DNA of 64,000 bases from Sclerodactyla briareus (taxonomy: Eukaryota > Echinodermata > Holothuroidea > Dendrochirotida > Sclerodactylidae), in assembly GCA_026419785.1 (NCBI GenBank), contig JAODTK010004477.1, positions 620,001-684,000 of the forward strand, read 5' to 3'. A program made the translations under genes and the position numbers. Below, one piece after another: positions 47,697 to 59,400 of the stretch. The notes beneath the pieces are model-generated. The model was not told where the DNA came from and made no database searches. It saw only the letters and a list, made by a program, of their open reading frames with translations. Position 1 is the stretch's first letter, and every line of letters starts with the position of its first letter.

Positions 47697-48800
47697 GTTA
47701 GTTAGTTAGAACAAAGCAGATAAGATGGGGGAGGGGGGTGGTAGGGAAGGGATGGGATGGGGGTGATACCATGGAAACCATTCTCTCAGTGGATGAAAGA
47801 GGTTAGTTAGAGCGAAGCAAGGAGGGGGCAGATGTAAAGAAAGGGATGGGATGGGGGTGATACCATGGAGACCATTCTCTCAGTGGATTGCCAAGAGGTT
47901 AGCTGACAAGCAGGAAAAGGGGGTGGTTGTGTAAGGAAGCGTATGGGATGGGGGGTTTATACCATGATACAATCCATTCTCTCAGTGGATGAAAGAGGTT
48001 AGTTAGAGCGAAGCAAGGGGCTGCTGTAAAGAAAGAGGAGGATGGGATTGATACAATGTAGACCCATTCTCTCAGTTGATAAAGAGGTTAGTTAGGCGAA
48101 TCAGCGAGAAGTTGGGGACGTAAGAAAAGGATGGGTGGCATTGATACCAGAAACCATTCTGTCAGTGGATGAACAAGAAGTAGTTAAAGAAAAACAGGGA
48201 GAGGGGGTATTAAGAGAAGGGATGGAGGAGGGATACATGAAAATTATTCGCCTAGTGGACGGAAGAGGTTCGTGGAGCAAAGCAGGGAAGGAGGTGGTGT
48301 AAGGGGACAGGATGGGGTTCACCCTGAAGAGAGCCACCTCTGAAGAAAACCCTCTCTCAGGGAGGCAGGGGTTACGAAAGAGAAGAGGCAAGGACGGGGG
48401 GGGGGTGGGGGGGGTGGTGGTAGGAAGGAATGGGGGTGATTACCATGGAGAAAAGGCCACCTCTTTTTGGGAAAGAAACCATCTTCAGTTAGATGAGAGA
48501 AGTGGTAAGAGACAAAGCTTGGAGGGGGGTGTAAAGAAAGATCTGGGGCATGAGGGGGTTCATAATGAAGCATGGATTGGGTGGTTAGCCACATCCTCGG
48601 GAGAACCCCATCCTCTAAGTGGGTGAGTGTTAGATAGAAAACAGAGTGGAGAAGGGGTGGTGAGTGTTAGAGGAGAGACAGAGGATGGGGGGTGGTGGTG
48701 GTGGTGGAGGATACCAAGGCACTTGAGCAGCGGGGTAGCCCACATTCTTGGGAGGAACTGGATGAAAAAGGTGCGAAGTGTGGTATAGGAGAGATGTGCA
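47660..48800 (+). repeat. Minisatellite made from an exon end and its splice donor
   Basis: About ten units of 88-130 bp. Each carries a version of CCATTCTCTCAGTGGATGAA then AGAGGTTAGTTAG, that is, the last codons of the preceding coding exon (PFSQWMKE) plus its donor. A purine-rich intron segment (GAAGCAAGGGGG..AAAGAAAGGGATGGGATGGG) follows. Unit anchors are near 47673, 47778, 47872, 47974, 48064, 48154, 48242, 48350, 48479 and 48608. The first four copies are nearly exact over the exon-derived part. Later ones diverge, and some copies also retain GAGAGCCACCTCT from further inside the exon. A G run lies at 48397-48417. The frames of about 80-100 codons across it are not genes. Confidence 0.9.
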
Positions 48801-48977
48801 AACACATTCTAGGATAGTCAGCTCTGAGAAAGGGTCAGAATTATCTTAATAGAATCCCTCCTCCATGCTTTGATTCTGTGTCTGTCAAAAAGTGCTGAGC
48901 TTTCCCCAGGTTGATAATGAGAGGGCAGGAGGGTGAGAGCCTTGTTTGTAGTATGTGGGCTACTCCATGAGAGGGAG

Positions 48978-49911
48978 TGAGGACAGCGTGCAGGATGAAT
49001 TATAAAAGCGACTTAATATATAGCTGGAGAAAAAAACAATGCGTCAGTCCAACCCGGAAGTCATAAACTCTCTGGTACAGATTTACAGTCCTTTTGAATG
49101 TTTTGTGCATGTGTATTGCGCTAGATTGAAAAGCATCCCATCAGCAAAGTTGTCGGAATGATCATACTTGCCACCAACTCGCAAGCAATCTCGTTATCTA
49201 TTTTCTATGAATTCACACGTGATTTTCACTTAAAAAATATTGTCTATGGGAGAGGATGCTGTATGTGTGTGGTGTGTTGATGGTACTTGGTGAGAGGAAA
49301 GAGAAGGACAACAGAACTGCCAAAATGTTTGACTTATTCAACGAAAGGGAATAAGGGAAAATACATGACATCAACTTCCACGGTGTGTCCAAGTGTAACG
49401 TCATGTATTATTGTGCAATTTGGATTTCGCTGCATAATGACCAAAATTATAAAGGCCAATAACACCACATAGGCACATTAGTAAAGATTAAGACTTGGGT
49501 TTATAGTCTTGAGCAGGCAGTGCCTCTTCACACGACTAACGACTTAATCCCCTGGTCATTCGTTAACATGATGAAGACCTTGCCCCACCACCAGGGTGGA
49601 AGTTTGTCACAAACCTATACAACCATTGCAGCCAACGCAGCAGCGCCTACTTCCGTCACCTCACAAGGTACAATACTTTTCACACGTGGTCGGTGAGAAT
49701 TCGAGGAGAATGCATTGTATAACAGCACTGCGGAAAAGCCCTCGGGGGGGGCCTTCACTGGGATCAAACTCGCAAATCTATTGATATTAAGTCCGGAGAG
49801 CTTCAACAACTGAGCTAATCCGCCTCCTTGAGATGGGGTTTGGGCATATAGGTACAGTTTTCCATTCCACAATAGGACATCTGTTGTGTATGAGGCCTGC
49901 AGTTGTCCTTT
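48978..49911 (-). mobile_element. TTAA MITE copy interrupted by a SINE
   Basis: The left part (48978-49507) begins GAGGACAGCGTGCAGGATGAA and runs collinear with the copy at 26940-27490. It includes ATGTTTTGTGCATGTGTATTG and CAATTTGGATTTCGCTGCAT. The right part (49830-49911) resumes at GATGGGGTTTGGGCATATAG and ends with GCCTGCAGTTGTCCTTTA. The middle is a tRNA-derived SINE at 49508-49829. The outermost TTAA is degraded at both ends. It has no coding frame. Confidence 0.75.
49508..49829 (-). mobile_element. tRNA-derived SINE nested in a MITE
   Basis: Read on the minus strand, the right end begins GGAGGCGGATTAGCTCAGTT and continues to GCGAGTTTGATCCC. This is a tRNA-like head with an A box (TTAGCTCAGTTG) and a B box close to GGTTCGATCCC. 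The body includes the inverse of GATGAAGACCTTGCCCCACC and GCAGCCAACGCAGCAGCGCC, shared with the copy at 18905-19200. It sits inside the TTAA MITE, so it inserted later. A run of seven to eight G lies at 49744. Confidence 0.8.
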
Positions 49912-50336
49912 AGGTATAATATACAGTAATAACATAACTGTTCAAAATTGTGCGTGGGTGAGAGAGGCAGCAGAATGGATGTGGACATATTATGTATGGA
50001 TTTGGGAAGTGCACAAGAGAGCATAACGATATAATGAAAAAGTTGGCAGGGTCCAAAGGTATGCACTGTAAGGGGAGCCGCATGTATGAGATAGGGGATG
50101 CAGATATACACAATTTTTAAGGTGTGTAAACTTGTTGGAATGGTATAAGACTTTTTGGAGACCAACCTTCTTTTTTTGCATTTTTTCATACTTTCCCTTC
50201 AATAACGACTTTTAACTGAGTCTTATCTTCACTCATTACGGAAAATTTTAGAAGCAATCCCGATCAGAAGTCACTTCTACGTTTATGTCGATGTGGTGCT
50301 GTTTAACTCAGTTCCTAATGACACTTCTTACGACAG
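49912..50336 (+). other. Last paladin intron, 3' part
   Basis: No further exon was seen. Overlapping frames on the minus strand (49815-50202) arise from low-complexity AT-rich sequence and have no domain. Confidence 0.4.
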
Positions 50337-50476
50337 ATCGGCCAACAGGCTGGGAGTTTGCAACAGCTGAACAATTCTCGGACTTTGGTGAACTGAGAGA
50401 GACGCCAGACCCCGAGCAATGTCAACACACGACAAGGACGAATGGTCGTACCAGGCCCCACACAGAAGCACAATAG
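50337..50476 (+). CDS. PALD1: Paladin-like terminal exon
   Basis: The acceptor is CTTCTTACGACAG. Starting in phase 0, as required by the previous exon, it reads IGQQAGSLQQLNN, aligned with VASKAGIYEILNEL of vertebrate paladin. The next frame then continues DFGELRETPDPEQ, aligned with GFPELESGEDQ. A one-base difference at AACAATTCTCGG explains the change. In that frame the stop is TAG at 50474-50476. Alternatively a further frame reads STHDKDEWSYQ beyond it and would end later, so the exact C-terminus is uncertain. An ATTAAA at 50660-50665 could serve for polyadenylation, but this is weak. Confidence 0.7.
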
Positions 50477-52223
50477 GGGTCCATCGGTATAGAGGCACTC
50501 TACCTCAGACAGCAGCCTCTAGAGCAACCCAAAACATACATACTATTTCCTGCCATCTGGTATGGCAGGTGATCAATGTGGCGAAGCCTTGACATGTTTA
50601 CTAACCAATTCTTTTATGTTATTCAGGATTACTGTGTCTGAATTAGTGACAAAGATAGAATTAAACCAAACAGTATTCCAGGAATGATACTTACATTCTG
50701 GGGAACTGGTAGTACAAAGCGTTTTTCCAACAGGACTGGATATGACAATTTAGCAACCGACGCAACTATATCTAAAACCTGAAATATTAAGAGATTTTCT
50801 TAATTTGGAAATGAAGTCTTAAACCGTTCATTTTCTCGACATAGAGGGAAATGAAGAAAAACTTGAGAACAGTTGAACTCTTTTTTGGGAATTGTGACAG
50901 TAAGTTTCAGTAAGGAAAACATCTTTCGCATGCAGAAACCTAGAAAGGATTAAACCCTTGCCTGAAAAGACTATGCCTTAGGTTGGAGGGTTTCAAAGTT
51001 CATTTTTCTTGTCTTGGTTGTTACCTCAGGATGTGAATTCTGAGCAGAATATACTCGGCTAAACTTTATGTAAAGCCTTGTTGTGTAGCATCGTAATTGG
51101 TTACAGGAGGAACTGGTATGTTGTAGGCGTGACACCCAATATTTAATGTGCAGTAACACTAATAGATATAACAATCGCATGTAATCCAGACAGATACATT
51201 CATCCTTTAATGATTGAATCGTGGGTTGATTCCTGTTACTGGTGAATAGAGCAACCTAAACTAGGCCTCTGCTAAAAGTATTGGTAGCAGTATTAGCGCT
51301 AATGGGAGGGAAGGAAGGATTTCTCATATGTGGATCCCTCAAAAAAAATGATTATTCTCAAGAGGGGAAATTTCTCCCAAAATTCTGGGTTTTGGGGTTG
51401 GTTTAGTGTTACTGTATACGCGAGTCCCTCTTTTCACTTCTAAAATACCTATTGAAATGAATCACGAGGAGGGAATTCCCTCTTAGATTAGTAAGCTCAG
51501 CACCAACATGGCGTTGTAGAAATTACAGCTGTAGTGTGAGAGGGTTGTCAGTCAGTCATAGAGTCCATACTCTGCACATCTAGCTACATTTTTCCATCCA
51601 CTCTCAATCCCCAATTCCTGAGATTCAGAAGGTAAACTTCACCAGAAAAACACCAAAGCTCGAGTGAAAAGTAGCATACAGTAACGATTGTGTTTGCGAG
51701 TCCATGCATGACTATTTCCAGCGAAATGCAGTTTTGCTGATTCCATGATTCAGTTTTCAGGTCTGTACTAGACTTGTAGACATGTTCCAGTGCTTGACGT
51801 CGGTGGGTTGTTTCCCTTCTCAAGTTATGACCTGATGTGAGTTCTGTGACTCTGGCTAGAGTTGCAATTATTAAAAGGAGTCATAATGACAGGTCGCAAC
51901 AGCTACCGCTCTCTGCTAATATTCACCTCGACTCTGCTCTGATTGAGGCCTGTCATTATTTACTCTGTTATGCTGCTGTCATGTCAAAGTTTGACGGAGG
52001 GGACATTTTTCCGTATTAAGACATCAGTGAAATTCAGATCATTGGAGGGCTTGAATTTTCATTTATACGAATAATAATGTTTGTAGTTGGAACCTTTTCC
52101 CAGGTAGAATGGTACCAGGCTCATAAGTAGTTACGATAACCATGACTTGCAGTCCAGCATTTATGAACGAAAAGGCTTTTTCTATCAGAGGAACTTGGTA
52201 GAAACAAAAATCAATGGGATCCT
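50477..52223. other. Probable 3' UTR then unassigned DNA
   Basis: Downstream of the last recognised paladin exon. No exon, repeat or RNA gene was recognised. The transcript end cannot be fixed from the sequence. Confidence 0.35.
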
Positions 52224-52377
52224 CCCCACAATGCCCCACCCCAAATGCTCACACCCCCAATGCCCACACCTCACAATGCCACCATCCCACAAGGCCCCTA
52301 CGCACAAGGCCCTCACCTCCAATGCCCCCCACCCTGCAAATCCCCCCAACCCGCAAATGCCCCACATCACATGCCTT
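52224..52377 (+). repeat. C-rich short tandem array
   Basis: Repeated short phrases of the type CACAATGCCCCACCC, CCAATGCCCACACC, CACAAGGCCC and GCAAATGCCCC, with a period near 11-16 bases, about ten copies. The strand is strongly C-rich, giving proline- and histidine-rich frames in all three phases. These are repeat artefacts. Confidence 0.75.
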
Positions 52378-52403
52378 CATTAGAATTAATGAGCGTTCTT
52401 AAG

Positions 52404-52690
52404 CCAATAACTTGCCTCAATAAAGCAAATACCAAATAATATGTTTGCTCATTGTCTGATTGGGTTGTAGATTGACTGGAGTGCCAGACGTGGCTAGTTC
52501 TGTTACAATATCCTCGCCAACCAATTCAAAGTTTTATCTGACAAACCATAAACTTGCCTCAATCAAACAAACCCCAATTATTACAGTGTACACTGTTTGA
52601 CTGGATGGCCAGGGTTGGGGAACCCAAGTTGTTTGTTACCTATCCTTGCCAACAATTTGAAAGTTCAATCTGACACCGTAGGTTAGAGTT
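52404..52690 (+). repeat. Two-copy direct repeat, about 140 bp
   Basis: ATAACTTGCCTCAATAAAGC ..CCTCGCCAACCAATTCAAAG..TTATCTGACA is followed by a second, diverged copy, ATAAACTTGCCTCAATCAAA ..CCTTGCCAACAATTTGAAAG..AATCTGACA. It appears to be a simple tandem duplication with about 75-80 percent identity by eye. Confidence 0.65.
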
Positions 52691-53011
52691 TTTGCAATTA
52701 TTACCTTGAAAGAAAACCCGCAATTTTATTTGAATTTTTGTGCTTTATATAAGGGAATGATATTCTCGAGAATGAAGTATTCAGAAAACGCTTGTGGGAA
52801 TGCCCTGCTGTGTATCTGGATTCTTCCTTATGCTCCTTGAAACCTTAGGTATGATCTTCTTTTCTGGAGGAAAGAAGCTCATGAGGGAAGACAACTAACT
52901 GACTCATACCTCAACTTGTCAGCTTTCACATGAAATGCTGCTAGACTTAACAAACTGACGTGAGTTATGCAAATAATTACCTCAAGTTGAGCAAGTGACT
53001 ATGTCCCCCAC

Positions 53012-53043
<32 letters not shown>

Positions 53044-54050
53044 ATTAACTCCGTTGAAATCTTGGTATATTTCCCTCACATTCCACTCGCAGGTTAAAAA
53101 GTGCCTGCCCTCCATTCCCCCCTTTTTTGAGCAGGCTACCCCGTTAGGAAAAATAAGTGGCGGGTTGGGGTGACTTGCCACGGGAGAGGTCAGCTGCCAG
53201 GAGGGCTTCGTGGCTTGTTCTATTGGACATCCCCCCCGTACTCTCCCCCTTTTAGTTACTTAAGATTCTTATATCGAATGTAGAGAGGTAAACAGTAAAA
53301 ACCAATTTATTTGAAGTGGCAAGGAAGACAATATCCAAAAATAACCAGGGGATTGAACAAAGTATGAAATGATGACCCTAATTCGGTGATCTTCATATGG
53401 AAAGAAAAGGTGATTTGAAAACTTCGTTAATTATTTTATTTTCATCAGAATGAGTGGAATTGACAAAAATATAATTCCGACAGTAAATGCAGGGTTGATG
53501 AGGACCATATTTTCGTATAAAATATGTGCCTTTGTCACTCACATTATTGTTACATGTAAATAGCAAGTAGTAGCTGTTTGTGTAAAAAGTATGCCAAACT
53601 AAGGTGGTGGGCAGAGATGTAGACTCATTATGTCATGCTGAAGATGGTGAAAGGTGTAAACCAAAGTTTGTTCCAACAGATGCTTTCTTTTTTTATTGTA
53701 ACATCGTTGACGTTTCCAGATCAATGCCAGTTGGGGTATTAGTTATGCGTGCACTGCAAGGGATGATCTGGCCAAGGTTGATTAGTCGAAAAACATGTTG
53801 AAGTTCTGAATTTTTTTTTCTTTTGACAATTTAATGGTCCGTTATTATAATTTAACTTTGAAATGGCTATCAGAATCAGAGCCGTACTGACTGGAACACA
53901 GGATGCCCCAGAGCAGGACCTTAGCAGAACATATTTGCCACGGCAATCACGACAGGATAACACAATCCATGTGGGATTGGTTTATTGATTGGGGGATAAT
54001 TTATCCATGTCATAGAGTTGAGTATGCATGGTGGAATAGCTTGTCACCCT
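52691..54050. other. Unassigned DNA with a long poly-C tract
   Basis: The main feature is a run of about 30 C at 53012-53042, the longest homopolymer in the window. A short C run lies at 53230. No exon was recognised. Confidence 0.5.
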
Positions 54051-54068
54051 TGTACAATCCTGGAAGAG

Positions 54069-54140
54069 GTGGGGGGGGGGGCTTAAACGGGGGGGGGGGA
54101 TTTGGGAAGGGGAGGGGAGGTGGCGGGGGGGGGGGGGGGA
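54069..54140 (+). repeat. Clustered G runs (quadruplex-prone)
   Basis: Four or more G runs of 5 to 15 bases lie within 70 bases, separated by short CTTAAAC, ATTTGGGAA and AGGTGGC spacers. This is a textbook layout for an intramolecular G-quadruplex. The 103-codon glycine-rich frame over it is an artefact. Confidence 0.75.
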
Positions 54141-54199
54141 CTAATCGGGTGCACACTCAAACTCCTCCATATGGTGCTCTATGGGGGGTGGGTGTTAAT

Positions 54200-57100
54200 T
54201 CATGTTATAAATGAGCATTATGAGGTTAGTGCGAGTGGTTGAAGTTATTCAGGCCGTCCATACCAGGCTGGCAGCTGAAAGGTTTACAAAGGTAAGACAC
54301 AACTAAAACGAAGAATTGTTATTGTTTCAACGCACAACCGCTGTTAAATTAAGTGTCGGTCACCTTGACGAAACTTTGTTCGTGTTATGGTAATTTGCGA
54401 TCTGCACACGCACGCTGGATGTTGTTGGAGCATGTATTACGCTGGCCCGTGGTCTTATGGGAATTCTGCCTATTGTGGGATATCATCTACCAGCTGGGGC
54501 AGGGGCCCGCGGTTAAGAATATATTTGTACTGCTTTGTATATTTACGATTACTCTTTCCTTAATGAATAATAATCACTTGTCAAAAGTACACTCCAGGTT
54601 TATTTGTGACAGTTTCAATTATTTTAGCATGTTTTGTTTTTGTTGGCTACCTCAACATCATTTTGGTAATATCCACTAGGTGTGACTGTCCACAGTAAAT
54701 ATACCTAGGCCACTTTCCAGTTCTTGGTTGAAGGATAGTTTTTGGTAGCAACTTTCTTTTATTCGATTAACTATTATTGCTTATGGTGCAATATAAGCTT
54801 CGATTGGGTCTTTTTCATCTCTATCGTGCTTGACTCAATGGCTCCCCACCCCGGTACCATTGGTAAACTATTAAGTGTGTGCGGTTTCTTTTCATGCCTG
54901 AATGGAGGGCTGGCTGGAATATTTTCCCAATGTTTGAAGAATGATTTTCATCATGAAATGTCATTTGCTAATAATCCCCATTGAGATTCAAAACAATCGC
55001 ACTGATTCGCACGTTCATAGCCGGAAGGCTAAGAACCTATTGCCTGTCATAGAAGGAAGGCTAACAGATTTCCACATGTTTGTGTCCTGAAAATTATCTT
55101 TATCTCCTTGGCATTCATTTCATCCTGTTCGCTGATTGGTACTAACAATGAGCTTGTTGTTTCAAACCCAGAACAGTTGCAAGTCGATAGGGAGGTGCAA
55201 TATGCGCTGTCCCATGCATCTGCAGGGCACAGGTGATTCCTCAAGGACCCTGGATTGACAGTATGCCCGAGTGTTACCCCACTGTACAGCGACACAGCCG
55301 GGCGTGTTCAGTATGTATGTTTGCCCTATCCCTTCTGGGACAAGCTAGCCTTCCCCGCGGGTTAATTTTTTTTGACCCTCACCCACCAACTCACATCAGG
55401 CTAGGATTCATATAGCAAAGACAGGAGGCAAGCACCTTTCTTTCAGTTCCACATGTTAATGGTATTCTATTAGGTCAGCTTCTTCTGTATTAAGATAAAT
55501 CGCGGTAAGAAAAAAACCAATGAATACAGAAGGACTACTGATTTTTCATTTATGGTCATTTCTCTTGTAGTAAAAAATGCTACAAGCAGCATGCGTATGC
55601 CAGGGACTGTAGATAATAGAACTTCTAACCCTGAAACACTGCATATTTCAATTTTTGTTAATTTCCTAATCAGGCCGCTCTTTGCAACCCCTACATAGCT
55701 CTAGATATCAATAATTCCTTTGCTCAACTGGAAGAATCATGTCTTCACACACATATCTTTATACTATCTGGTATTTCTAGCAGGTGAAGATCATCCCAGC
55801 TTCACTGCAGGTGGACGAATGTGCAATTTGAGGACTCTCCTTGCAGGAAAGAAAAATCAGCTTGCTAGGAATTTTGTTCTACTCCCTGGAGAAGAGCAAT
55901 TACATTGGACCACTCCACATCCGAGGGAGGTGAACAAAATAGCCGAGACAGCAGACACTCAACCTAATACGAATGAAAAAGTGCCAGCTACAAGTGTGAA
56001 TGCTACTACTTATGCTGAAACAGTTGTCATTTATGAGTTTATCCCCACCCCCCTTAGCCACTATGCTACACATAGATATAAAGTTCCATTCAGCCTTTAT
56101 TCATGTCCTCCTTTCCAGTCACAAAGCTAACCATACGGTAGTATAAATTTAGCATATTGATTGATATGGAAACTACAACTGAATTTTTAGGTCCCTGTGG
56201 TGAAACAAATACATTTGTTATGGCCGGTCAGCTATTTTGAATATCTGAATAATAGACATGATTTGAGCGCTGCAATTTACAACTGAAGGTTCTTCTTGTA
56301 GATGAGGTATCGAAGGATGGCATTCTATTTTCTCAGATGTTTTCAAAGGCAGAATGGAACTTTAAAATGTTACTACTCTGCTCAACCCAGATATTCTATT
56401 CATTTTAAGTTGTTCGGGGAAGTTATCGAAGATCGCTTGTATCATGCACTGCTTTGGGTTAGTATCGAATGACATTTGACTGAAACTGGCTTACTCTTGT
56501 GTACAAGGTAAGCACGGTGTCGCAAGCAACCTAACAGGTTTTTAGAGTGATGAATGAAAAATTTCAATTGCTGGGTAATTCAAATACCCATTTTTCAATG
56601 GGGACCTGAAATCCTATAAATGTATGAATCCAAACGTAAACCCTGAGAAAAAAAAGAAATGAATATAAGGCTACTCTTACTAAATATCGTACAGCAACAC
56701 TAACTAGAAAAAAAAGGCTCCATGATTCCTTGGCTGACCAATTCCAAGCACTTTCGACTTGATGTACTCATCATAGTTACAACATTGCAGGGGAGTGGGG
56801 GTTTTTCAGGGTTCTCACACTTCTTCCTTCTACAGCTGGCTTACCAGGCGTGAATACAGGTATTCTCAATTGGGGGATGATAATCGTGCAGACAGACCAC
56901 TCTCTATGTGTGCGCAGCGCACATCACAGCCAAAATCCCTTTGGGCGTGGCCAGCCCTGGAAGCTGTCGGAAAATTATCAAAACGATACATATAATTCTG
57001 TGCATCATAAAACGGAAGTCCAGAGGCTACTTCCAGTATTACCATGCGCAAAACAGGAACCAATGCGGGCACAGCAAGTCCTTTTGGCGTGGGTCCAGGG

Positions 57101-58790
57101 CCCGTACGGGCCCTGGAAGCTAGCTGTTCATTTCAAATAATTCTGTACATGATAGACCAGACGTCTATGGAGTTGACATCAGCACAGTCTACCAGGCTGT
57201 CTTACTGCAAAGAATCCCGGAATGAATAATCTAAGTCTGGGATTCATAGATGCATACGCGGGAGGGTCCTAGGGGGGCCAGATTGCATGTGGAAAATCGC
57301 CAATTCATGTGAAGTGAGCGAGGCTAGTATTACTATGTCCTATTTAGTTTGCAAAAAAATTTATGAAGGCAAACCAACACTGAATATCGAAATAAGCACA
57401 TAACAGCCCAATTTGATTCTATGGAATATCTTCCCTAAAAACCAAGCAACGACAATATGCATGGGCTGCTGTATTTTCATGGTCTTTGTGTGAACCCGAT
57501 TGAACCAAAACATTTCTTTTCGTAATATGTGATTTTCACATCCAGCCCGGACACGCATCTATGGAATTCCAGCCTAAACAGGTGAAAAGTGAAGACCAGA
57601 GACCCATTTCACCACGAATAATCACAAAAAAGGCGGCTGACACGTGAAACAATGACATATCGGCCGGTGCTTGAAGAAGGGAGGATGCAGCCGAGGGGAA
57701 GAAGCCCCCCCCCCCCTCCTTTGATTTGTGCCGGCTTACTGACAGAAAATTGGATGTGCAGGTCACTTGACCTTAATTTACAACAGCTTCATTCACTAAT
57801 ACTAATGCCCGTTTTCCAGCTGACACATTTAAGCATGATCTACAGACAATATATTTCATAGAGTTTCAATACATTGAGCATCGCCTCCATTTATTAAAAT
57901 TCCATAACTCTCCAGGCCGCGTAATTACCCGGTTTTGCAATCTGTGCAGTTGGGTATCAACTACTTTTGACAAGACTGTAGGTGGTTTTGAGTTATCAAA
58001 TTAATGAGCTAAAATTGGTGGAAATATCAATTCAACAATAGGATTCATTGGCTAGCTGATGACAAGATTTTAACTGATCTGACCAATTATTCTCCGGCTT
58101 ATCGCTGTTGACAATATTTCCTGACCCTACTCATGGGGGAACTCCATACCTTGCAAGTATGAACTCCATTCGATACGGTGGGGTGGAAAGGGTATTGTCA
58201 ACAAGCCCAGGCATCACACCCACACACACTCTCATGACGCATATAGCTTCCGGCGAACTTCGTCAAGGAATAAAAAAGTAAAACTGCTCAGAATCAAAAA
58301 GCTAATGCCCACATCAGAAACTGAGACCTTCCTTTCCTCAATTCCAGTCTTCCAGGGACCGTGGCAAGGCCAGAGGCCATTCAAACTCATTTGGAACGGC
58401 GCCCTCTATGTTCGCCTCGAAAAACGAGAACAGGGAACCAGACTTTTGTCCTCCGTCATTTAGTCTATGGGACCTGGGAGTTGGCCAGGGTGTGATAGTA
58501 AAGGAACAGCCGTGAGGTTATGTAGAAGGCATGATGACGTCCATCGAGTCGTGTCGTGGGCTGCCAGATGAGAAACAGCCAAAGAGGTGAGATCCAGACA
58601 GAGATGAAGGAGGTTTTAAAGCTGCGAGGTGAATCTGTGAAGAGAACAGAGATATAGGTCTCAAGGTTGCACGCAAATATTGAAGAGAGCTGTATAATCC
58701 CTAATCCCTCCCTCGGATTATTCAGTGATGTTATGTCATTGCTGTGGGAGTGGGACAATTTTCAGAGACACCCCCCATGAACTTTTCCAC
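54200..58790. other. Unassigned DNA
   Basis: No gene was recognised. A 136-codon frame at 55720-56130 and a 108-codon frame at 54353-54679 have no domain or splice support. A stretch at 58348-58503 after the acceptor-like CCTCAATTCCAG stays open in one frame (for example ASKNENREPDF) and could be an exon of something, but I do not recognise it. A C run lies at 57706-57717. Confidence 0.35.
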
Positions 58791-58799
58791 CTGAAGAAG

Positions 58800-59400
58800 A
58801 ATGCAAGCTCTCTATAGCTGCGTGTTCATTGCCAAGTTTATCAGGATTATTCTGGTCTTCAAATGTGACCAGTGACCTAGTATAAGGATTGTAATTCTGA
58901 CAATACTAATCACCCCAAGTAAGGCATCAAAATCTTCACTCATTACAGGGAGCATACATATTAGGTAGCTTCTCGGTAGGTATATCCACAATATGGTATT
59001 TACCAGCAATACTTGCATTGAGCAGTTACCTTTTTTTCTACTCATTCTCAGGTGACTTGAAATCCGAAACAACAGGGATTGTCTGTTCCATATGGCCAAG
59101 CTACACACCATGTATGAACCCTTTACAGATTTGTGTTGGAAAATTATTATGTTTACAAGTAGTTGCTTAACCTTTGACTTGACCCAAAAGCAAAAAGGAT
59201 AATATATTCCATATGATTAAACAACAGACCAAATTTGAGCCTGCCATGTTTTCCTGTCGACGAGTTGACATGCTTACAATGATGTTAGGCTCCTGGTTGA
59301 CCTCATGTGACCTTTGGACCTGACCAAAAAAAAACAATGGGGACTGCCTACTCCATATAGTCATGCTACAAACCAAGTGGCTTTAATATCTGATTGCCAT
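58800..59400 (-). repeat. Diverged GGTCA-type repeat, reverse orientation
   Basis: Contains TTGACCTCATGTGACCTTTG then GACCTGACC near 59295-59325, and CCTTTGACTTGACCC near 59172. This is the inverse complement of the AGGTCA-cluster phrase found at 12310 and 42880. Repeated phrases CTCCATATAGTCATGCTACA and TTCCATATGGCCAAGCTACA are spaced about 270 bases apart, suggesting two units. Confidence 0.45.

Noticed and set aside
55720-56130. 136-codon open frame on +
   Set aside because: No recognisable motif. An acceptor-like or donor-like frame could not be built around it.
58348-58503. Open stretch after CCTCAATTCCAG
   Set aside because: Acceptor-like start and open frame, but no recognised similarity and no clear donor. 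Left as a note in the regional entry.
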